Below, piece after piece: positions 57,900 to 64,000 of a DNA stretch of 64,000 bases. Source of the stretch: Spinacia oleracea (lineage: Eukaryota > Streptophyta > Magnoliopsida > Caryophyllales > Amaranthaceae); the NCBI RefSeq assembly GCF_020520425.1, contig NC_079492.1, positions 104,567,157 to 104,631,156 on the forward strand, read 5' to 3'. Position 1 is the first letter of the stretch. Each line of letters opens with the position of its first letter. A program made the translations under genes and the position numbers. A model generated the notes under the pieces. It was given only the letters and a program-made list of their open reading frames with translations, was not told where the DNA came from and searched no databases.

Positions 57900-58942
57900 A
57901 ATGGGTTGAAGATGGATATGGTGTCTTTTTCCATGGAACTTCAGGCTTCAAATTCACTAGAAGAGCAGCTTATGGGAGCTCGGATCCTTCGAAGCTTTGC
58001 AGGGAATAAGCGATTTTCTGATGACACTACAGAAAATAGGAATCACTTCCTCAGCAGTTGAAAGATTAGTAGAGATGTTGAACTGGAAGGACTATGAAGA
58101 AGAGGATATCAGACAGTCGGCAGCAGAAATCTTGTCAAAACTAGCAGGAAAAACAAAATTCCATTCGAGTTGCAGGAATTCCTGGTGCTTTGAAATCGAT
58201 TTCATCCCTTCTTTATGTTAGCAAGACCTCAAATTCAGCACTCGATGAAGCTGGTGAGAAATGTATTATTGCTGATCATGAGCATTATGGTTTCTGGACA
58301 TTCAATCATCTAGGATTACTACTTCTCAAGAAGCTTGCTCGAGACCATGACAAGTGCGGGAAAATAGGGAATACAAGAGGTCTCTTACCGAAAATCATAG
58401 ACTTCACATGTGCTGAAGAGAGTTTATTGAAGGATGATCATATCGCAGCATCTCAAATTCAAACAATAAAGAGGTCCCTGCAAGTTATAAAAATGCTAGC
58501 GAGTACAACAGGTAGCACAGGGAAACAGCTTCGTAAAGAAATTTCAGAGATTGTTTTCACATTCAACAACATCAGAGACATACTAAGGCATGGAGAGAAG
58601 TATCCTGATCTGCAAAACCTCGGGATTGAAATACTAACAAGTTTAGCAATGGAAGATGACGCGATAGAAAGGATCGGAGGCACATAAGGATTTCTTAAGG
58701 AGTTGCTCAATATATTCTTCAAAGATGGGATGCCTATAGCTCAGGTATATGTTAGAACTGCAGCTGGTGAAGCATTAGTCATGCTTGCATTGGAGAGCAA
58801 GCAAAACTGTAACTGTATCTTGAAACTAGGCGCGCTACAGAAGCTTGTCAAAGCACTAGAAATTCCACTTGTTCGTCTAAATGCAGCAAGGATTTTAAGA
58901 AATCTATGCAACTATAGTCTGGACGATACTTCCTGGAGTTAA
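57900..58942 (+). pseudogene. ARM-repeat protein gene fragment, frameshifted
   Basis: Without introns, three frames continue one another: ELQASNSLEEQLMGARILRS; LQKIGITSSAVERLVEMLNW and IRQSAAEILSKLAGK; then AGIPGALKSISSLLYVSKTS, TFNHLGLLLLKKLARDHDKC and GNTRGLLPKIIDFTCAEE. After a stop at 58684 the frame continues with FLKELLNIFF and LQKLVKALEI, RLNAARILRNLCNYS. The helical repeat pattern and wording fit a plant ARM-repeat superfamily protein of membrane-associated type that I recall from Arabidopsis (At3g06210/At5g18980 group). At least two frameshifts (about 58005, 58160) and one stop make it a pseudogene. N- and C-termini are missing. Confidence 0.65.
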
Positions 58943-59270
58943 GGGGAGTTACTGCAGCAGGGAATTGAAATAGGGCATGACAGAATTCGGATGCGGTATT
59001 ACACCAAGGGCATTCATCTACATGGAGCATATGGTGCACTTTCAGTAGCACACAAACAGGAAGTGAAGCAGTACAAGTTCTCCAGAGAAAGTGAAGCAAT
59101 ACAAGTTCTCCAGAGGAAGTTAACCCAACAACCTGTTATTTGCTAGCTTAACTTGACAGTCTCTTATACAACAGGTATACCAATATACCATACCATAACT
59201 CACAAGGTGGCAAACATGCTAATTCAATATGGAAGAACTAAAGAAACAGAGGAAGTACTCTACAAAGCAT
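58943..59270. other. Spacer with a short tandem duplication
   Basis: AGTGAAGCAGTACAAGTTCT recurs about 29 bases later as AGTGAAGCAATACAAGTTCT (59060-59115). Possibly the degenerate end of the ARM fragment. Nothing else identified. Confidence 0.5.
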
Positions 59271-61735
59271 TCATGTATACCAATATTTGCTCATTTAGAA
59301 ACAATGAGCAAAATTTTAAAATCCGAACTTTAATATTTGCTCATTTAGACTCAATGAGCAAAAATTTTAAATGGAAACTATAATATTTGCTCATTTAGAC
59401 ACAATGAGCAAAAGTTTAAAGTTCGGATTTTAATATTTGCTCATTTATACACAATGGCAAAAAATTTAACATCCGAACTATAATATTTGCTCATTTAGAC
59501 TCAATGAGCAAAATTTTCAAATCGAAACTATAATATTTGCTCATTTAGATATAATGAACAAAAGTTTAAAAACCGAACTTTAATATTTTCTCATTTAATC
59601 GAAACTATAATATTTGCTCATTTAAAAACAACGAGTAAATGTTTAAAATTCGAACTTTAATATTTACTCATTTAGACACAATGAGCAAAAAATTTAAAAT
59701 CCGAACTTTAATATTTGCTCATTTCTTGCTCATTTCGAAACAATGAGCAAAATTTTAAAATCCGAATTTTAATATTTGCTCATTTAGACCCAATGAGCAA
59801 AAAATTTAAATGGAAACTATAATGTTTGCTCATTTAGACACAATGAGCAAAAGTTTAGAGTTCGGATTTTAATATTTGCTCATTTACACACAATGAGCAA
59901 AATTTTAACATCCGAACTTTAATATTTGCTCATTTAGACTCAATGAGGAAAATTTTCAAATTGAAACTATAATATTTGCTCATTTAGACACAATGAGCAA
60001 AAGTTTAAAGTTCGAATTTTAATATTTGCTCATTTAGACACAATGAGCAAAATTTTAACATCCGAACTTTAATATTTGCTCATTTAGACTCAATGAGCAA
60101 AAATTTCAAATAGAAACTATAATATTTTCTCATTTAGATATAATGAACAAAAGTTTAAAATACGAACTTTAATATTTGCTCATTTAGACCCAATGAGCAA
60201 ATGTTTAAAATCCGAACTTTAATATTTACTCATTTAAAAACAATGAGCAAAAATCTAAAATTGAAACTATAATATTTGCTCATTTAGACACAATGAGAAA
60301 AAGTTTAAAGTTCGAATTTTAATATTTGCTTATTTAGACACAATGAGCAAAACTTTAAAATCGGAACTATAATATTTGCTCATTTAGACACAATGAGCAA
60401 AAGTTTAAAATCGAACTTTAATATTTGCTCATTTAAAAACAATGAGCAAATGTTTAAAATCCGAACTTTAATATTTGCTCATTTAGATACAATGAGCAAA
60501 ATTTTAAAATCTGAACTTTAATATTTGCTCATTTAGACACAATGAGCAAAAATATTTTAAAATTCGAACTTTAATATTTGCTCATTTAGACATGATGAGC
60601 AAAAGTTTAAAGTTCGGATTTTAATATTTGCTCATTTAGACCCAATGAGAAAATGTTTAAAATCCGAACTTTAATATTTACTCATTTAAAAACAATGAGC
60701 AAAAATTCAAAATTGGATTTATAATATTTGCTCATTTAGACACAATGAGCAAAAATTTAAAGTTCGTATTTTAATATTTTCTCATTTAGATACAATGAGC
60801 AAAAACTTTAAAATCCAAACTTTAATATTTGCTCATTTAGACACAATGAGAAAAACTATTTTTGCTCATTTTATATAGTTCACACAAATGAGCAAATATT
60901 TTTGCTCATTTTTGAAATTTTAAAATTCGGGTTTGTTAATATTCAAAACTTTTGCTCATTGTGTCTAAATGAGCAAATATTTTAAAATCTCCGATTACTT
61001 TACATTCAAAACATTTGCTCATTTTTTTTATAAATTACATAAATGAGAAAATACTTTTTCTCATTTTTAATAAGTTTACACAAATGAGCAAATATTTTTG
61101 CCCATTTTTAAAATTTTAAAGTTCGGGTTTGTTAATATTCAAAACTTCGGTTCATTGTGTCTAAATGAGCAAATATTTTAAAATCTCAGATTACTTATTA
61201 TTCAAAAAATTTGCTCATTTTTTATATTTTACATAAATGAGCAAATATTTTTGCTCATTTTTTATCGTTTACACAAATGAGCAAATATTTTTGCTCATTT
61301 TTTATCGTTTACATAAATGAGCAAATTTTTTTGCTCATTTCTTATACTTTACACAAATGAGCAAATATATTTGCTTATTTCTTATACTTTACACAAATGA
61401 GCAAATATTTTTGCTCATTTATAAAATTTTAAAGTTCGGGTTTGTTAATATTAAAAACTTTTGCTCATCGTGTCTAAATGAGCAAATATTTTAAAATCTC
61501 AGATTACTTAACATTCAAAAAAATTGATCATTTTTTATCGTTTACACAAATGAGCAAATATTTTGCTCATTTGTATAGTTTATACAAATGAGCAAATATT
61601 TTTGCTCATTTCTTATACTTTACACAAATGAGCAAATATTTTTGCTCATTTTTTATCGTTTACACAAATAAGCAAATATTTTTGCTCAATTCTTATAGTT
61701 TACACAAATGAGCAAATTTTTTTACTGTTAGCCCC
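59271..61735. repeat. TTTGCTCATTT array with an orientation switch
   Basis: From 59285 to about 60855 roughly 27 units of about 50-60 bp read AATATTTGCTCATTTAGACA, then CAATGAGCAAAA.TTTAAA and a GTTCGGATTTT/ATCCGAACTTT part. TTTGCTCA and TGAGCAAA in each unit are reverse complements. From about 60860 to 61735 the repeats run in the opposite direction (CTTTTGCTCATTGTGTCTAA, then ATGAGCAAATATTTTAAAAT). Related repeats in the second orientation also occur at 56685-56880 and 57769-57890. Confidence 0.85.
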
Positions 61736-61843
61736 TTTTATGCACAAAAGCTTATGTCGGGTATTGAGAGAGGAGTTGAACTCAACAAAGAAGCTCAGAG
61801 AACTGGAATCACTGGTATAGTGAACATCATGGATGTAGGATAG
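61736..61843 (+). pseudogene. Captured exon fragment, unidentified
   Basis: One frame reads [20 protein letters not shown] and [16 protein letters not shown] before a stop (about 61841). It looks like coding sequence by its amino-acid mix, but I recognise no family. Confidence 0.3.
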
Positions 61844-61883
61844 TCCGGTAGGAGAACTAATATCATAAACAAAAGACAAGAGT

Positions 61884-61953
61884 TGCCTATGTAGGATTCG
61901 AACCTACATCATTGTGCAATGGCACAAAGCTCTACCAATTGAGCTAATAGGAA
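61884..61953 (-). other. tRNA-like sequence 2 (six-base anticodon loop)
   Basis: On the minus strand: acceptor TTCCTAT/ATAGGCA (6 of 7 pairs), TA, D-arm GCTC...GAGC, anticodon stem TTGTG/CACAA with six-base loop CCATTG, and a perfect T-arm GTAGG/CCTAC around TTCGAAT. Very similar to the plus-strand copy at 56595-56666. The two face each other across the repeat array. Confidence 0.6.
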
Positions 61954-62256
61954 TTACTTCATGTTGGTACCAACACAATACGAACTTTCGATGTTTTGTC
62001 TAAACTTAAATTTTTTCAGAAACGCTTAGAAGTAGCAGCAACCAGAAAATCATAAAATCTGTATCTAGAAACTCGGCTAACAGCAAACTCTGTATTTCTT
62101 GTACTATAAAATCTGTATCTTCTTCTAAGTCTAACCATCCAATCTCTTTTATATACAGTTTATCAAATATTCAAATGAGTCCCTCTTGAATTCCTGTTGC
62201 TGGTTCACCAGCAACGACCATAGTTCTTCCTCGATGCCCTCCTGACATTTTTGCCT

Positions 62257-62622
62257 TTAACTTAATCTTTTTGTAACAGGTTGTTTCCATGTATTTAAGC
62301 CAACAGAAGGTTTGAAAATGTCCAGAAGCCCTGAGATTAAGCAGTCAAATAAGAGTCGTCTATCTGACTTCTCCCATGGCATATGCTTGCCGTACTTCTC
62401 TAGCGTGTCAAACACTGAAGGTTCCAAGACATAACCCTGCAAACACCATGTTTTGCTTTCCATCTCCAAGTCCCTCATATGAAGACCTGATTCCACCACC
62501 ACATCAACTACATATGAAAAATCCCAGCTCTCTTTGATTAAAGTTTGATAAATTTCCATTATTTGTGGATTGTTCTGATACAAACCAACTGAACCTTCAT
62601 TATGAACACATATTTTCAGCAC
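62257..62622 (-). pseudogene. DUF4378-domain gene fragment
   Basis: The C-terminal half (62257-62440) reads VLEPSVFDTLEKYGK and SDRRLLFDCLISGLLDIFKP, the signature of the plant DUF4378 domain (TRM/LONGIFOLIA-like proteins, often microtubule associated). TGTTTGCAG directly before GYVLEP looks like a splice acceptor, so the upstream part of the open frame may be intron or a separate exon. Only a fragment of a normally much longer protein is present. Confidence 0.6.
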
Positions 62623-63585
62623 CTCAGCATAACATTATCACATACAACAGCACTATAATTGACTCCAGAGATAAACACCAGATGTTCTATACAAGCACTG
62701 AATTCTCTCCCCTTCATCCTATAATATGCCAATGCTAAAAAAACAGAAGCCCCAACACAATAATATTTATTTTCTTCTATCCATTGCTAAAAAAAATTAA
62801 GGGTGAACCAAATCGATTTGTGATATGACTGATATCCAGAAACTTGCACATGAGAAAATCAAACCCCCCAACAAAAAAATATGAGCAAATCAAACCTAAT
62901 AAAGGTGTTAATAATTGACATAATTTCGCAATCAGAATTTACTAATCAATTCAATATATTTCGAAATCAAAATTTACTAATCAAGTCAATTTCGCAATCA
63001 ATTTGTAATTTCGAAAACAACAGCAAAATAATCAGAAAAATCGAAAAACAATTACATACTAATTGAATGAAGAGAGAAAAATTAAAGCAGCAAAAACTAA
63101 GAAAAACAAAAAATCAAAAACGTACCCTGGAGAATTGAAAAAAGATCGCAAAGAAGCTAAAGAGATATGCAAGGAGAATCAAGTAAGTTGAAGAAAATGA
63201 AGAACAACTATCGAGCAATTGAACGAAAAGAGAGAAATTAAAGTAGCAAAAACTGAAAAATATCAAAAAAAATCAAATACGTACCTGAAGAAGACGAGGA
63301 TCACCAAAAACCTTGAGATTTGCAAGGAGAATTTCCAAATTTGAAGAACACGAAGAAACACAGGAGAGGTTTTAAGAGAGGAGAGAGAAAACTGAAAGAT
63401 GAGAGAGAAAGAATTCCGAAAAATCACGTTGTGAGGGAAGGTCATTCAACGCGGAGAAATTACTAATTTGCCCTTAATGTTTCATTTAGTCAGACAGATC
63501 GCGCGCCGTTGGATTTTTTTTGTTTGGACGGTATAGATTACTTCTCATTCTTCTCATTTTAGTGATCTTCGCATTGGAGGGGGAC
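62623..63585. other. AT-rich right arm of element C
   Basis: Apart from duplicated AGAGAGAAATTAAAGTAGCAA-like segments (63070-63100 and 63229-63260) and a CT-rich stretch on the minus strand (63330-63420), I see nothing. The right terminal inverted repeat is at about 63541-63590. Confidence 0.45.
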
Positions 63586-63587
63586 CC

Positions 63588-63626
<39 letters not shown>

Positions 63627-63681
63627 GTATATATATATATACATTATATATATATATGTATATATATACATATATATATAT
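63586..63681. repeat. TA/TATG microsatellite
   Basis: Long TA tract interrupted by TATG/CATA units. It flanks the right end of element C and gives artefactual Y/I ORFs. Confidence 0.9.
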
Positions 63682-64000
63682 TAAAAGGTGTTTAGAACAA
63701 AGTACACGTGCCACGTGTCACCCTGTTTTAGCACTAGAACCATGCCACGTCACATATTTAGCAAGTATCATTACAACAAAAAATATGCTAAAACAAAGAT
63801 TTGAACATGTGACAAACAAGTTTATAAATAATAAGTCTTACCAACTTAGCCAAGTATGTGTTGTGCTTTATTACACTATAAATATGCTTAACTTTAAAGA
63901 TGAGTGATTAATTCTACTACTCTTATCACGATGCAATTGTTATATAAGACACTTTAAATTTTGTTAAAGAAATAACTAGCAAGTATCACTACAAAATTTG
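63682..64000 (-). mobile_element. Possible tRNA-derived SINE (minus strand)
   Basis: On the minus strand TGGCTAAGTTGGTAAG (63837-63852) resembles an RNA polymerase III A-box and GTTCAAATC (63798-63806) a B-box, at about tRNA spacing. GCAAGTATCATTACAA (about 63762) recurs as GCAAGTATCACTACAA (63979-63994), possibly target duplications or element repeats. The right boundary is near or beyond the window end. Confidence 0.3.

Larger units (their letters stand above)
54411..63590. mobile_element. 9.2-kb TIR element C with captured host gene fragments
   Basis: The left end CAAATGAGAAGGGAACTTAA, then AATGAGAAGAATGAGAAG, is mirrored at the right end (reverse complement CCAATGCGAAGATCACTAAA, then ATGAGAAGAATGAGAAG) just before TA tracts on both sides. 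The interior holds pieces resembling an F-box/LRR gene, an ARM-repeat gene and a DUF4378 gene, two tRNA-like sequences, a hAT-like element and a long TTTGCTCATTT array. No transposase ORF is visible. I infer a large gene-capturing non-autonomous element. A nest of several smaller elements is the alternative. Confidence 0.55.

Noticed and set aside
59271-61735. CRISPR-like array of regularly spaced repeats
   Set aside because: Plant nuclear DNA; the between-repeat sequences are not unique spacers but diverged parts of one tandem unit.

Overview
This is an AT-rich stretch of nuclear plant DNA with two ordinary genes embedded in a deep nest of transposable elements. The plant is a flowering plant and most likely a eudicot: there is a full-length E-type pentatricopeptide repeat (PPR) gene, a LUX/PCL-type circadian MYB gene, Athila, Tekay and Tat/Ogre Ty3-gypsy remnants, TA-flanked Stowaway-like MITEs, Helitrons and Micron-like elements sitting in TA microsatellites. 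The frequent word ACTCCGTA suggests a Caryophyllales relative to me, but that is only an impression.

Layout. 1-484: 3' part of a copia-like LTR. 485-9667: an old Athila element (RNase H tail, broken integrase, broken Athila-specific ORF, polypurine tract, 3' LTR) carrying a nested solo LTR with its own 5-bp target duplication. 9668-10930: a Tat/Ogre-like LTR fragment. 10950-12900: a TIR element in a TA microsatellite (element A). 12908-19675: a stack of Helitron pieces, a tandem duplication and a MITE. 19676-25408: a nearly intact, very young LTR element on the minus strand with 2.75-kb LTRs and only 239 bp between them. 25409-27699: a TA microsatellite, a Stowaway-like MITE and a Helitron.

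The gene island is 27700-33150. The PPR gene (+, 552 aa, intronless) probably acts in organelle RNA processing. The LUX-like gene (-, 295 aa) is a probable evening-complex DNA-binding subunit; an exact evening element and a LUX-type site lie about 135-150 bp upstream of its start codon. The two genes converge and show no sign of working together.

33160-38577 holds MITEs (Stowaway-like, CACTA-like), an RTE-like LINE fragment and an ATT microsatellite. 38578-44836 is a minus-strand L1-type LINE split by a solo LTR, which itself contains a Mutator-like element. 44837-47802 is a plus-strand Tekay-like LTR with PBS. 47803-52147 is a minus-strand Tat/Ogre remnant. 52150-54410 (element B) is a second copy of the 10950-12900 family. 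It abuts, inside one shared TA tract, a 9.2-kb element (element C, 54411-63590) carrying pieces of at least three host genes (F-box/LRR, ARM repeat, DUF4378), two inverted tRNA-like sequences and a 2.4-kb array of TTTGCTCATTT units. 63591-64000 is a TA tract and a possible tRNA-derived SINE.

All boundaries were read by eye from terminal motifs and target duplications. No alignments or database searches were run.
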